DNA from: Gibbula magus
Taxonomy: Eukaryota > Mollusca > Gastropoda > Trochida > Trochidae
Length of the DNA: 64,000 bases
NCBI GenBank assembly: GCA_936450465.1
Contig: OW388293.1
Span: forward strand, 28,029,860-28,093,859
Direction: 5' to 3'
In this document: in pieces, positions 10,895 to 26,171 of the stretch
Layout: each line of letters opens with the position of its first letter
How positions within the stretch are numbered: position 1 is the stretch's first letter
Translations under genes and position numbers: made by a program
Notes under the pieces: generated by a model
What the model was told of the DNA's origin: nothing
What the model saw: the letters and a program-made list of their open reading frames with translations, nothing else
Databases searched by the model: none

Positions 10895-12219
10895 CTGATG
10901 GAAATGAATAAAGGAACGCATGTATTGATGGTGAAATTTGTTTTATTGTCATGGGTGTTTTATCAAGTATATTTCATTAAGTATGTACACCACAGGTGAA
11001 ATTTCAGTATCTGATGTGTCCTCCCTGTTTCCTGATCATTTTCTTCACACCGTCGTGGAACACTTTGAATCAACTTCTGGATGACAGCCCGAGGAACTGC
11101 GCGCCACTCTTCTTGGAGAGCCTGGAACATGGCATCAGGTGTCTGGGGTAGAACATCACGATCCCTCACCCGAAGTCCAAGAACGTCCTAGAGGTGTTCA
11201 ATGGGATTAATGTCTGGGCTCTTGGACGGCCATGGCAACACTTTGATATTGTTTTGCGTGAGAAAATCCCTGCTGACGTGAGCCGTGTAGGGTCGAGCAT
11301 TGTCATGTTGAAACTCAAAGTTTACACCCACTCTACCGCGGAAAGGAAGAACAACAAGGTTGCAACACTTCGTCTCGGTAACGGACACCAGTCACCCTTC
11401 CATCAAGTCGAACAAGGTTGGTCCTATGGTCGTAGGTTATGCCGTCCCATGTCATCATAGATCCACCCCCGTAGGAATCGTGTTGTTTGATGGTGCACTG
11501 ATGGTGACGTTCACGAAGGAGTCGCCAAACGCGTATCCGACCATCTGCGAAGTCCAAATTGAATCGTGACTCATCACTGAAGATGGCATTGCGTCAATGT
11601 CGAAGTTGTCTAACTGGATGTTGTGTAGCCCATGATCTTCTGAGACGTATGTGTTCTGCAGTCAGCCTTACCCCAACAACAGGACGACGTGACTTTAAGC
11701 CTGCTGCTTTAAGTGTGTTTCTGACAGTACGGTCACAAATTAGTCTCGTTACTACCCTGAACGCAGAGTTTATGTTAGATACTGGTTTAAATCGGTTAGG
11801 TAAGGACAGTAGCACAAGCTGGCGGTCGTTTCGGGGCGTTGTCTTACGTTTTGGACGATCGGGTTTTATCTTTACGTTCCCTGTCTGACGGTTCCGGTTC
11901 CACAGTCGCGAAATCACACTTTTAGACTTGTTAAATTGTCTGGCTGTCTGGCATATTGATTGACCGCTGTTTATGCACCTGATTATCAGAAAGGTATGCT
12001 CTAGGCATGATTCTGAAGGTAAAGGTACACTGACATTCGTCGACTCCTTGAAGGTTAAATGGACGTTGCCATGCATGAAGTTCATGGAAATCAATTGTCA
12101 CGTGCACGGTACCTTTTCAGTGAAAGTAAACTTCAACATTTTCACGCAGCCTCGAACAAACGGAACATGCCAGACATAAGTTAACAGTAATTAAGCGTTC
12201 CCTTATTCGTTTCCATCAG
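10895..12219 (-). mobile_element. Tc1/mariner transposon, near full length
   Basis: Ends are inverted: CTGATGGAAATGAATAAAGG at the left and, in complement, CTGATGGAAACGAATAAGGG at the right. Each end is flanked by TA (10893-10894 and 12220-12221), the obligatory Tc1/mariner target. Length 1325 bp. It sits in the intron between PARP exons 3 and 4 of copy 1 and is absent from copy 2. Confidence 0.95.
10963..12094 (-). pseudogene. Tc1-type transposase, inactivated
   Basis: In reading order: an N-terminal helix-turn-helix pair with SICQTARQFNKSKSVISRLW, an SDESRFNLDFADGRIRVWR segment with the first catalytic Asp, QHDNARPYTA with the second Asp, and WPSKSPDINPIEHL with the catalytic Glu (DD34E type). 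Stops interrupt where Trp is expected just before NAIFSDES (TGA) and after NPIEHL (TAG), and the frame shifts near 11,390. So the three catalytic residues survive but the ORF is dead. Confidence 0.93.
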
Positions 12220-12230
12220 TATATATAAAC

Positions 12231-12563
12231 ATAGAGTCATGGGCTCTGGGTTTACTGAAATAGATTATTATGTCATGGCCCGTGAGGTCCTTATTTGGGG
12301 CCACAGGTCACCAAATGTACAATTTTGAATCTCCATTGGCTATAGAGTCTGTAAACAATATTACTGCCTTCTACGTCGTTTCTTTCTGGAGAAGAAGATA
12401 AAACAGGTTTTTAGTTCATGGCCTGTGAGGCCCTTACTTGGGGCCACAGGGTCACCAAATCTACAATTTTGAATCTTTATTGGCTAAAAACTCTGCACAC
12501 ACCATTTCAGCCTTCAAGGTCTTTTTGTCCTGGAGAAGAAGATGAAAATAGGATTTAAGGTCA
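12231..12563. repeat. fragment of GGGGTCAC repeat family
   Basis: Two imperfect units contain GGCCCGTGAGG/GGGGCCACAGGTCACC, TCTACAATTTTGAATC and GGAGAAGAAGAT. It is the same family as 14,221-15,345 and, inverted, 50,371-52,290. It is absent from copy 2's intron. Confidence 0.75.
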
Positions 12564-13119
12564 ATAACATTTGCAGTCAGATCCTTGTTCTGTTCGTAAC
12601 CAGTGAACAATTTAACATTAACCGCACACTTGTAAAAACATTAGCGGTCCTTTGTTGAGAACCAGTCGACCATACCGACAAAACCCTGCGTCCCAACCTG
12701 TGTGTTGTTACAATCCCTAAAAGGTCTCGTCCGCGGGACCTAACCGTTTTATACAATGAAGTGAATAACTGAAATTCCCACTCATACTGAACCACTACGC
12801 CATCAAGTATTTTAATCCGTTAGGCATCATAATAGCCAGAGTGTAAAGCTCCGGAAGACTCGTAAGGACCAAAACCAACCAGTCAATGTTATAACTTAAA
12901 ATCAAGCAATGCTGGAAGTCCCCGGTGGGGAAGACCAATAAACTATCATCAACTATAAAATCACGAAACTCCATTGGTTGACACTATTATATGCCATAAA
13001 ATAGCAAAGCGTAAGAAGCTGGTAAGGTTTACAAGCTTTTCGGAGCTTGCATACTGAGTTTATTAAAAAGTATAGCGGGTTTAAAACCCTGGTGGTGCAG
13101 AATGACTCCAAATTGGTAC

Positions 13120-13238
13120 CTGGTTGTCGAAATCCGTCCTAACAAATGCTCTTCACATTATCCGTCGATGTGCCGTGGTAGGCATAAACTGGTACCCCGT
13201 ACTCTGCGCTCTTGTTCACCATTCTCTGTTGGGCTCCT
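13120..13238 (-). CDS. PARP catalytic exon 3, copy 1, nonsense mutation
   Basis: 119 nt, phase 2 to 1. It reads GAQQRMVNKSAEYGVPV, then YAYHGTSTDNVKSIC, stop, DGFRQP. HGT (His codon 13177-13175) is the NAD-binding motif. TAG at 13141-13139 stands where copy 2 has GAG. Splice sites (TATCAG, CAG|GTACCA) are intact. Confidence 0.92.
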
Positions 13239-13588
13239 CTGATATTGAACATTAGACATTGAATATTGAACATTGAACATTGAACATTGATCATTGCAGT
13301 TTAAAACGAAACTTCAATCATATGACTCGTATAACAGTCGTAATTAACAGTGATATATCAGTCATATAATAGTTAAATAATAGTCATATAATAGTTTGAA
13401 ACATAGCAAAATTTTATATATTCACAAAGGTTCTGTATATATCATTTCAATTGAATAATTAAATCATCCGGTGAAACGAACAGGCTTTACCATAAACATT
13501 ATTTTTTTAAATTCACTTTTTATTACAGAAACCCTGTTACAATTTAGTTGTTTAAGAAAAAAGATTTAGATTAAATATTTTTACGAAC

Positions 13589-13651
13589 CTGATTTTTCTC
13601 GTCAGACCAGGATTAACGACATATTCGACCTTTGTGATTTGGAAAATGTGT
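13589..13651 (-). CDS. PARP catalytic exon 2, copy 1
   Basis: 63 nt, phase 2-2, too short to stand out as an ORF. It reads HIFQITKVEYVVNPGLTRK, the I-x-x-I-x-x-(I/V)-x-N-P-x-L segment that precedes the NAD-binding histidine in PARPs. The partner in copy 2 is 62688-62750. Confidence 0.85.
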
Positions 13652-13860
13652 CTGAAACAGTACAGTTGACTTTTTCTTGGAAATGAGCGTTTACTCATAA
13701 ACAGACATAAAACATTCTGTGAAGCCATTATTTAATTATTTTCATGAACTAATTTAGTTCAAAAGATTACGGCAGTTTTTAAGGTTTTGAAATTCACCAT
13801 TCTAAAATTGTTCCTATGATAAATGGTCCCAAGGAGTGTTGACATATTTGATTTTAGCCA

Positions 13861-15414
13861 CAAGGTGAATAAGATTGCATCTGTCATTCAAATTAGTTCT
13901 CGATTAGTTATTAGAGAACTGTTTTAGGTGTCTTCACTTGGATGTCATTGAGCTATTGGGTATGTGATGTCATCACCGTTTTGACATCATAGCACTGTTT
14001 TTGAGAACATTGCGTTGTCACCTTTGTTCTAAATGACGAAAAAAGCATTTAAAGATTATGTAGCAATATAAAACAAATTCGATATAAACTGGTCTGGCAT
14101 GTGATAAATTACTTCTCGATATTGTATTACTTTAATTGACTTTTGAATAAGACTGGAATTTGACATGTGATCAATTCAACAGAATTTTAAAGACTTTTGA
14201 AACTTAAAATACCAAAAATAGAGCCATGGGCTCTGTAGCTCATCAGTGTTTCATTGATTTACTATCTAAAGTTGAATGTTTAAGTTATTTAAGTTATTAT
14301 TTACAAGCAAAAGATAGGTTCTTAGATCATGCCCACTGTGACCCTATTTGCGGTCACGTGGTCACGAAATCTACAATTTAGAATCCCCATTGGTCAAGGA
14401 GTCTGCACACAACTTTTCAGCTCTCTAGACCTTTTGGAACTGGAGGAGAAGATGAAAATGGGTTTTTAGGGATGTGACCCCTGTGACCCCATTTGGGGTC
14501 ACGGGGTCACAAAATCTACAATTTAGAATCCCCATTGGCCAAGGAGTCTGCACACAACTTTTCAGCTCTCTAGACCTTTTGGAACTGGAGAAGAAGATGA
14601 AAATAGGTTTCTAGGGATGTGACCCCTGTGACCCCATTTGGGGTCACGGGGTCACAAAATCTACAATTTAGAATCCCCATTGGCCAAGGAGTCTGCACAC
14701 AATTTTTCAGCTCTCTAGACCTTTTGGAACTGGAGAAGAAGATGAAAATGGGTTTCTAGGGATATGACCCCTGTGACCCCATTTCAACACACCAAGTTTT
14801 GTTGAGATATGTCTTATAGTTTTCGAGTTCTGATCCGGAAACAAAATTCTAAGTTACATTTCAATGGAAAAGGTAAAAAAAAATAACTCGAAGAAGTTGA
14901 AAACCCCAAAAGGCACATCTACACATGATGATTGTTCCACACACAAAGTTTTGTTGAGATATGTCTTATAGTTTTCGAGTTCTGATCCGGAAACGAAATT
15001 CTAAGTTACATTTCCATGGAAACGATAAAAAAAATAACTCAAAGAAGTTGAAAACCCCAAAAGGCACATCTACACATGATGATTGTTCCACACACCAAGT
15101 TTTGTTGAGATATGTCTTATAGATTTCGAGTTCTGATCCGGAAACGAAATTCTAAGTTACATTTCCATGGAAACGATAAAAAAAAATAACTCAAAGAAGT
15201 TGAAAACCCCAAAAGGCACATCTACAGATGATGAATGTTCCACACACCAAGTTTCGTTGAGATATGTCAGCTCTGTGGAGTCATTGGTTCTGGAGAAGAA
15301 GTCGAAAAAGCGAAAAGTTTACGGACGGACGCCGGACGCCATGCCATGCCATCGGTTTCGAATCCCAGTGGACCTGTGACTTGTGTTGTGTCAATGTTAT
15401 GGCTCTGTTGTGTC
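13861..15414. mobile_element. insertion in PARP intron with 145-bp repeats
   Basis: Copy 2 runs ATTTGATTTTAGCCCTGGGC directly; copy 1 has 1.55 kb between GATTTTAGCC and CCTGGGCATGGC. It includes units of 145 bp (GGAACTGGAGAAGAAGATGA recurs at 14436, 14581 and 14726) with GGGGTCACGGGGTCAC, then about 126-bp units with AAGTTTTGTTGAGATATGTC (about 14800-15270), ending in GGACGGACGCCGGACGCC. No coding potential. This is an interspersed non-autonomous repeat family. Confidence 0.7.
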
Positions 15415-15904
15415 CCTGGGCATGGCACTTTGTTCACATTGCACTCCCTGAACATGGGAAATACATACATGCACGGTCCCAGGAACCCTTTAAGCAGTCA
15501 GGGACACGTCGGCTTTCCGTCTTTGATTTTCGACGGCATGCCATCTTAAACACTATAAGATAGCTTAACCATTCATTCAAGCATATAGAAAACACAGGAT
15601 CAGACAAAGCTTAATATTTTGGAAACAATAAAGGCCCCCTTCCCTCTGACGATCTGAACTACAAAAAGATAGGTAATCTATTTCAGACCAGAGAAAATGA
15701 CAAAAACATTGAAAAGCAGAGTGAGGAGTGGTAGTGATTTTATCGAAATATCTTAATATCTGTGCCAAGGATTTAACTCAAAGAGTGCATACTCAAAGAT
15801 AAGATATTATAGCATACGGATATGCAAAAATATGTATATCATTTCTTTTATTAAGAGAATCATTTCTTTTAGTAAATGGGGATTTTTTGGCATATGTTGT
15901 GATA

Positions 15905-16190
15905 TCAGACGGCATGCCGTCTAATAAAAACATACTTTAGGAGGGCATACCATCTTGAAATAATTTGGACGGCATGCCGTCTTTATTGTCAGAAGGGAGA
16001 CATCATTATTTGAAATTTAAATATAAAAGATGGCATGCCGTCTGAAAAATATTGTCTTACAAAGATGGCATGCCGTCTATAACATATTGTCTTATAAAGA
16101 CGGCATGCCGTCTAAAACATATTGTCTTTTAATGATGGCATGTCGTCTATTATATATATTGTCTTATAAAGACGGCATGCCGTCGAAAGA
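15905..16190. repeat. array of palindromic 16-mer
   Basis: AGACGGCATGCCGTCT or one- to two-base variants occur at least seven times, the last five about every 36-40 bp and separated by spacers such as AACATATTGTCTTATAA. A mirrored array lies at 19530-19850. Confidence 0.9.
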
Positions 16191-17548
16191 AAGGACGGTG
16201 ACATTGCATAGTTTCTGGCGGTCGTCCATCCTTCTGTCTTTTAGCTTTAAATTTTTTGACTTCTTAAGAAACACTGACTCTCGAAATCTGAAATATTGTG
16301 TTTAGACTCTTTGGCCATTGGAATTATAAATTGTAGATTTGTTGATTCTGTGACCACAAGCAAGGACCACAGGTAAAACAATCATCATAAGTCGTCTTCT
16401 TCGTCGACAGCTTGGCATATGGGGATTATAAGTTGTAGATCTGATGTTGCCCCCCGAATAAGTGTACGGTCGTATTGGCAAATATGGCCGGCGATGGGTT
16501 ATGAATTGTCGATTTGGAAAATGTAAGTTTTCAACCTCATATTTTTTTTATTTAAGGTCTGATCAGTTATAGAGCCAAGTATGTTTGGACAGTATGTCAG
16601 CAAACAGCTACATTTTCGTTTTACAAGTTTTGATGATATTTTAGTTTTGGTAATTGTAAACTATCTTAACATTGTTTATATGGTGTGGTGAACCAAGTTC
16701 TCCACAATCGAATAACATATAGAGATTCATATTCAAGTGGGGATGTCATAATGTTTTTACATCTTTTTCAGAGGAAAAGTAACGGAAACATAATTTTACT
16801 GACACGAGTGTTGTAAAACAACATGAATGACATCCCTGAGAGTGGGTTAATGTATCTAATTATATATGTTAATTATCTATACCACTGAAGGCCTTCATGA
16901 CAAAAAACCATCAATGATCAATGGTGAATTTTATTCGTGTCTACACATATGGAAACATCTCTTCCACTGTTGCTATTGACTATCAAAACGCTAATGGTGC
17001 AGGCTATTTTGAAACAACATAATTTAAAAGATCACGGTTGTTATGTAATAACTCGATTTCCACAGAAAAAAATGTTTATATGTCGATTTAAAATTTTAAT
17101 ACTGTTACAATCTTCCTCATTTGACATCAAACTTTTGTATACGATGGCAGACTAATTGGCACGTTCACACTGATCACAAATACGTTCGGGGAAATGTGGG
17201 ATCGAACCGGCAATCTGATGGTTTCTGGGCGAGTGAACTAACACTGCAACCAGGTGACATGAGAAGGACAATTCTAAGCAATTTAAAAGAGTATTAGATT
17301 TTATTTCATCACACAAGTTATAAGTTTGCAAAGTAGTTTTATTTTTGTAACTTTAAAGGAACTGTAGCACGTTGTTCTTACTAAAATACATTGCTCTCAC
17401 GAAAAGAAACATAAGTGTTACCAATGGCGAAATAAGACCCCTGAAACAATAAAATAATCTTAAAACGAATGTTTCCCTTTGCGGCCATTTTAAGGTGTTC
17501 ACACTAAACATTCGAAAGTAGTTCAAGTGTTCAGACTGATTTAGCTAA

Positions 17549-18064
17549 ACTACCGGGCAAAAGAAAGGACTCACCTAAGTTTGTTTCTATTAATTCAATA
17601 TTTAAAAGAAATCAGATGTATTTGACTATGGCACGATATAATAATACTTATCTGCAGTAGTTTGGATGACTTCGTTGGTGACTGTGGTTAATTTTTAGTT
17701 CAAATATATTTTTGTAATGAAGACAGGGTTCAGAATTAAATTTACACCAACATGACCCCTACCCTGTTTAAAATGTTGTAAATGTGTGCAGAATCAGGCA
17801 CATTTCTTTTTTTTCACACAGGATATGTCTTATATGTCGGTGAACAATTGTGTATCATCAAAAATAATTTAAAAACAAAATTAGATTTAAAATTTCATTT
17901 TTTTTTTAAATTAAAAAAACATGTAGTAGTATTCTTTGACTGCTAACTAAACACCTGTACTTATCAGTTTTGGATTATGACATCGAAAACTTGAGATATT
18001 TGCAAGTGAAAATCATACATATGATAAAATCAACTGAGGTGAGTCCTTTCTTTTGCCCGGTAGT
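17549..18064. mobile_element. 516-bp MITE, TA-flanked
   Basis: Inverted ends ACTACCGGGCAAAAGAAAGG (continuing ACTCACCT) and the exact complement at 18037-18064. If the repeat starts at CCGGGC, both sides are flanked by TA, as in Tc1/mariner MITEs. No ORF. Confidence 0.88.
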
Positions 18065-19611
18065 TTATTTCTGTAAAAGCCATTGAGTATGTTAATAGAC
18101 ATTTCTAAAAACCAATCGTATTGAAATATATACTCTTAATTTTTCGCAGATTTAGTTTTTCGACCAAAAATAAGCAGAGAATTCGCACTTAAATAATAAA
18201 GATGTTTTCAAGTCTACATATAGATCATGTGTATTATTATCAAGCGCAAAACATTGTGGTTTACTCCCACAATGTAAACAAACAAATAAAAGAGACCATT
18301 TATGATTACTCCACAAAATATAAAAATACAGTTTTAGGCGTTTATTTATTTATTTACCATGCATTTCTTTCAATTATGTCGTTTCTACAGATATTAAAAT
18401 AAATGTATTACCCAACAAGGTACGTTGCTTGAATTGTATAATCAATGAGAATATATTCATACTATATATGTCATAGTTTGCTGGTATAATCACAATAAAG
18501 TACAAATAAATAGGTAAAAAGTCAATAATTTGTATATTCACAGCGTATTCTGAAATATGAGAAGGGACGAAAACAGTTGAAAAAACGAGCTTCGTGAAAT
18601 TGATAAGCCAACACGCCTAAAAAACCTTGTAACTCTGTGGTACTTTTTTATACAGAAAAGGAAAGGCTGTTAATATGACGTTAAATTCTATTGACGCCAA
18701 CTTGTCTTTAAAACCAAATTTCATCGGATAGTGATATGAAAAGTATTTATCATATGTTTTGTAGTTGTCACTAGCGATTGATGTCATAAGTATGTTTTCC
18801 AAAACATAATGTTGTATTTAAAACACTAAAATACTCGATGGTTCTTAAACGCTCAGAGTGGATTTTAAATTATGGCATGATGGCATTGTCATCTTGCTGT
18901 CTAACCTCTCCAAATTGCATGAGACCAAGCAAAAAGATCGCACCATTATAAATCAACACGGATAACCATTTTCTACTGATACGGCTTGGGTCGGGTAATG
19001 AGATGTTTTACCCTCTAAACGTAATGTATTGTATAAACTTTAATAGATAAATAAACGACACAATTGAGAAACAAAATTGTATGGAAAACAATTGTGCTGC
19101 AGTGACTTAAAACGGAATTGCAAATGTTTTACAATATGTTGTATTTTTTAGTTTATGGAAGCTGACGATATTGACATTGACAGTACCAACTTGTACATTT
19201 CCACGTGTTCAACGTGCATCACGATTAGTTCATGCTTTGTGTGAGCTGCCTAATATAGACACATTTTTCTAACAAGGACACGGTTAATTTTACCCTATTA
19301 TGTTAAACAAACAAAAACTGAAATTAAAACTAAACTTTTGTCAATTATGTTTGTGGTTTGATGTAGTGTTGAGCTATGGTTCAAGTCAGATGAACCATCG
19401 AGCACGTGAAACATGAACATCTCGGCCTTATGATTCACGTGCGCGAGGGTTCTAACTGGCACACCTCGATCTCAGTCGGTAGGAACCACGCAAGCTCAAG
19501 ACAGTCACGCTGCTATATTTTAAAATATGAGACAGCATGCCGTCTTGTGAAATATGAAGCTGGCATGCCGTCTTAATTTTAGCATTTTTACACAATGAAC
19601 TCTCCCTGAAT

Positions 19612-19905
19612 CATTAAGACGGGGTACCGTCGAATACGTTTTATAGACGGCATGCCATTGTCATAAGACAATAATTTCATGATAATTTTTAGACGGCATA
19701 CCGTCTCTTTGTAACGAGACAGAAAGCCGTGATGTCCCTGACTGTTAAGTTAGTAACGGTAACAGGGTACCGTCGAATACGTTTTATAGACGGCATGCCA
19801 TCGTCATAAGACAATAATTTCATGATAATTTTTAGACGGCATACCGTCTCTTTGTAACGAAACAGAAAGCCGTGATGTCCCTGACTGTTAAGTTAGTAAC
19901 GGTAA
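19612..19905. repeat. tandem duplication of element end plus flank
   Basis: About 136-140 bp from GGGTACCGTCGAATACG through GTCCCTGACTGTTAAG and TTAGTAACGGTAACA occur twice in a row. The unit contains both the right end of the TTAA element and the adjoining host sequence, so it was duplicated after insertion. Confidence 0.9.
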
Positions 19906-19968
19906 CAATTCCTCCACGGTAAACATACCAAATGTGTTGTCTTTGAGCATGGACTATTATTATTATAC

Positions 19969-20143
19969 CTGTTTGTATCATCCTTGGTTAGTGACTTGAA
20001 GAAATGAGTCTCTGCGTTCTTGAAATGCTGTTTCTCGGCACTTAACGCCTTCACCTGTCCAGGGACCAGGGGGAAGTACTTGGTGGTGCTCCCTAACAAA
20101 GCCTTTCTTTCTCCAGCAACGTATTGGGAACATGGTGCTGAAG
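19969..20143 (-). CDS. PARP catalytic exon 1, copy 1
   Basis: 175 nt, phase 1 to 2, between ATTTTAG and donor CAG|GTATAA. It reads SAPCSQYVAGERKALLGSTT, KYFPLVPGQ, then AEKQHFKNAETHFFKSL. It matches exon 63150-63324 of copy 2 in length, phase and nearly all residues. This is the N-terminal edge of the PARP fold (the 'S-x-E-Y-x-x-V-x-x-x-F' region). Confidence 0.88.
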
Positions 20144-20625
20144 CTAAAATATGTCATATGTGATAGATTATTCCTTGTTAAATGTGTGTTCATATCATCT
20201 AGACAACTGTGCAAGTGAAGGCATATCGACAATTGTACCTCGGCTAAGAAACTAAATTATATTTGAAACCGTTGTTCTCAATAAACTTAATCCATTCTAA
20301 TACTGACAAAATTGTCGCTAAATCCATACCGGTAAATCCTGAAAGCCTCTTTACAAATTGAAGTTATCGTTTTAAAACTTCTATCTTTTAACTGTCTTCA
20401 TCGTATGATCCTTTGAACGACCAGTAGTTATCTGCAGTTTCCCTAAGGTCCAAAGCTTCAATCAGTTTCGAAATCCACTTACTGGTAAATCCCCAAATCC
20501 AGCACCTACTCAAGATTATCTTTTTTGGTGACAAATGCGTTTAAGCTTCAAGTTCATACTACAGAGACATGTCACTATCGTTTTACATCACGCTCCCCGA
20601 CCTTACTGCTGTCCTGCTGGTCTCC

Positions 20626-20944
20626 TGGGCCATGTTCAAGAACAGAGGTTTAAAAGTAAACGCTCTTGAACGCGATTGCTCAATGTAGCAAAGGTAGCAA
20701 GCCTCGAGTCATCGCTCTGTGTCGTTCAGGAGGGAATTATAATCGCTCACTGTTATGGGACAAACGGCTGGCCAACAATAAATAACAGACCCGGGCTCCG
20801 TTCCATAACAGTGAGCGCTTATAATAGCTCAATGTAGCCTTCAATGTAGCGCACATTCTCTCCTGAACGACACGGTGCGATTCCTCGAGGTTGCTCGCTT
20901 TGCTACGTAGCGCTACATTGAGCAATCGCGTTCAAGAGAGGTTT
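20626..20944. mobile_element. foldback MITE in PARP intron, copy 1
   Basis: Long inverted arms: CTCTTGAACGCGATTGCTCA and TGTAGC at the left mirrored by GCTACATTGAGCAATCGCGT and TCAAGAG at the right, with inner GTTCAGGAG/CTCCTGAAC and CTCACTGTTATGG/CCATAACAGTGAG pairs. AGGTTTAAAAGT lies on both sides. The same element sits at the same place in copy 2 (63,815 onward), and a relative is at 40,020-40,172. Confidence 0.88.
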
Positions 20945-21249
20945 AAAAGTTACGGGTCCTAGTCAAAAGGGCTGCATGTCAAAAAGGCCGCAAAACGAGA
21001 AAGTCAAAAGGGCCGCAAAAAAGTCAAAAGGGCCGCAAACCCCTTGTCAAAAGGGCCACACCAAAAAGTAAAAAAATGCCGCATCAAAAAGTCAATAGGG
21101 CCGCAAACCCCTAGTCAAAAGGGCCCCAGATATAAAAATAGTAATAACATATCATTAAACTTGTTTTCATATATGAACATGATTTTATATATATATATGA
21201 AAAATAACAAGTATATTATGTTTATTCTTTTATTATCAAAGGTAAATAA

Positions 21250-24214
<2,965 letters not shown>

Positions 24215-25088
24215 TCACAGTCTGACAGTATATTCAAGCAAAGAAAACATCCTAGGGATTAGGGATAAGTGACTGCTTACTTGATTGTAAAAAACAATAA
24301 AGGATTACATTGTGTATATTTGTTTTCAGGTTATAATACCTTTATATATATTATATTTATGTTTGTGTATGAACAATTATTTTTTCAATATTGTATTGCA
24401 TTTATTTGATGTCAGTTTGCCCTTCGGAGGTTTGGTGTTTGTATATTCATCCTTATATGAATGATACACATGACACTTAAATAAACTATATTATTATTTT
24501 TATTTTTTTTATTTTATATTATTATTATTTGACAAGTTCATTTATTCACCAAAACCCCTCACAGTGATACAATAATAATACAATGAGGCAACATAATCAA
24601 GTTTTGAGATTTTTCCACAGATACATTTGATATATTTACTTAGCTTGTCAGAAGTTGTATAGGTACTTTCTATTAAAAGACTTTGAAATTTGAAATAATT
24701 TAGGGTTTGTACAATAATACTTTGGTAGTTCACTCAAAGATATGATGGTACTCATCACCAACTGTGCAAGAGTAGCACATCAAACATAGTCAATGTAAAT
24801 AATTTTATTATTAAATATATGCGTAATATATATATAACATATGAAAAAAGGTTTTTATAATATATAATTATTATTTTTATATCTGGGGCCCTTTTGACTT
24901 GGGGTTTGCTGCCCTATTAACTTTTTATGCGGCCTTTTTTACTTTTTGGTGCGGCCCTTTTGACTAGGGGTTTGCGGCCCTTTTGACTTTTTTGGCGGCC
25001 CTTTTGACTTTCTCGTTTTGCGGCCCTTTTGTCATGCGGCCCTTTTGTCATGCGGCCCTTTTGACCTGTTCCCAAAAGTTACACCCAC

Positions 25089-25164
25089 CTTGAGCTTGCT
25101 GACCTCCAGAAGCAGCAGATGTTGCTGCGTATTCTCCCCGGGGTTCAACTTGCATCTCAACTTT
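25089..25164 (-). CDS. linker exon between macro B and PARP domain
   Basis: 76 nt, phase 0 to 1, from CTTCCCAG to donor CAAG|GTGGGT. It encodes a low-complexity linker, KVEMQVEPRGEYAATSAASG and GQQAQ. It joins in phase to the first catalytic exon (20143). The MULE at 20954-25073 was inserted so close that only six intron bases (GTGGGT) separate the donor from the target duplication. Confidence 0.75.
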
Positions 25165-25950
25165 CTGGGAAGTGAAAACTTGAATTTTAAAGCGGCAAAG
25201 ACAATATACACTAGTTATTATTTTAAAGATATCCCTCCAATTTCCCTGCAGGCTGCAGCAGATACATGACTAATCTAGAATCAAGAGACTTCGTGGATTA
25301 TTTGGCCAATTAATACACGGGGAATATAACATTATTAATGGATACTTTCGCTAAGGTTTTCACTCACTTTCCCTTGCCTGTGATGTTAAACACATACATG
25401 TATGTTAAACAAATATCATATATCGTCATGACAACATCTGTTTTGACTGACATTGAAGCAAGAATTACCATTTTGACATCGTCATCTTTCTTCACCACTG
25501 CAAGAATACGGTCTTCAAGAATTCATATTCCAGTAGAAAATATATGTTTGATATTGCTATTTTATGTGGAACTACAAGGAATATAATACAGCTATGGCTA
25601 ACATGCTCTAATATCACAGGAATAATTACCTGTATGATGTAGTCATTCTGTATGGCACTATAATAAATGTTATACCACTTTTATTCAACTTAATATTATA
25701 AGCTGATAAGCAGCAAATGTAGTTATTCTCTCTCTAACTGCTCCAAGTATATTAGGGAAGGTCTTGCTTTTTGGAAATGCCATCTGTAATAATGTAACTT
25801 TAGTTTATTTTGTTTTTTAGCTACTCTCACATACTGTATACTGTATACTGTATACTGATTGTACATGGGCCAATGGCCCACAAAACCGAAATAAAATGAA
25901 TTGAAAATACCACTAATGCTGATATACCTCAATTTTATAGCAAGAATTAC

Positions 25951-26171
25951 CTGTTTGATATCCTTGTGTGCCACTACGATAGATATACAGTAGTCTGTAT
26001 GGACTGAGCTTTGTTCTCTTGCAGAAACTTCTGAGCTGTTGTCAGAATCAGATCCGCCGACTTCTCAGGCGGGTAGTTAAGGAAGCCTCCTCCCAGTACC
26101 GGGAATCCGATAGATCTGAACTTGAGTTTGGCAGCTTCTTTGAGACAAGACATAACGAGGGCTTGGAAAGA
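25951..26171 (-). CDS. macrodomain B exon 2, 1-nt deletion
   Basis: It begins SFQALVMSCLKEAAKLKF, then IGFPVLGGGFLNYPPEKSAD, the second macrodomain loop. The exon is 221 nt against 222 in macro A. The frame breaks near 25,990-26,005, after KAQSIQT; beyond it the right frame is SIVVAHKDIKQ before donor CAG|GTAATT. Without the shift a stop codon would follow immediately. Confidence 0.88.

Larger units (their letters stand above)
15488..19747. mobile_element. TTAA-flanked element with palindrome arrays
   Basis: Left end TTAAGCAGTCAGGGACACGT, right end (complement) TTAACAGTCAGGGACATCAC, so the termini are inverted and adjoin TTAA, as in the piggyBac and Kolobok superfamilies. Copy 2 has continuous AACCCTTAGTAACGG at the site. 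Near both ends, arrays of the palindrome AGACGGCATGCCGTCT occur (about 15525-16190 and 19530-19720). No transposase was found; a smaller MITE is nested at 17549-18064. Confidence 0.75.

Noticed and set aside
10595..10898. Plus-strand ORFs near PARP exon 4
   Set aside because: They overlap the exon in antisense and extend into intron sequence.
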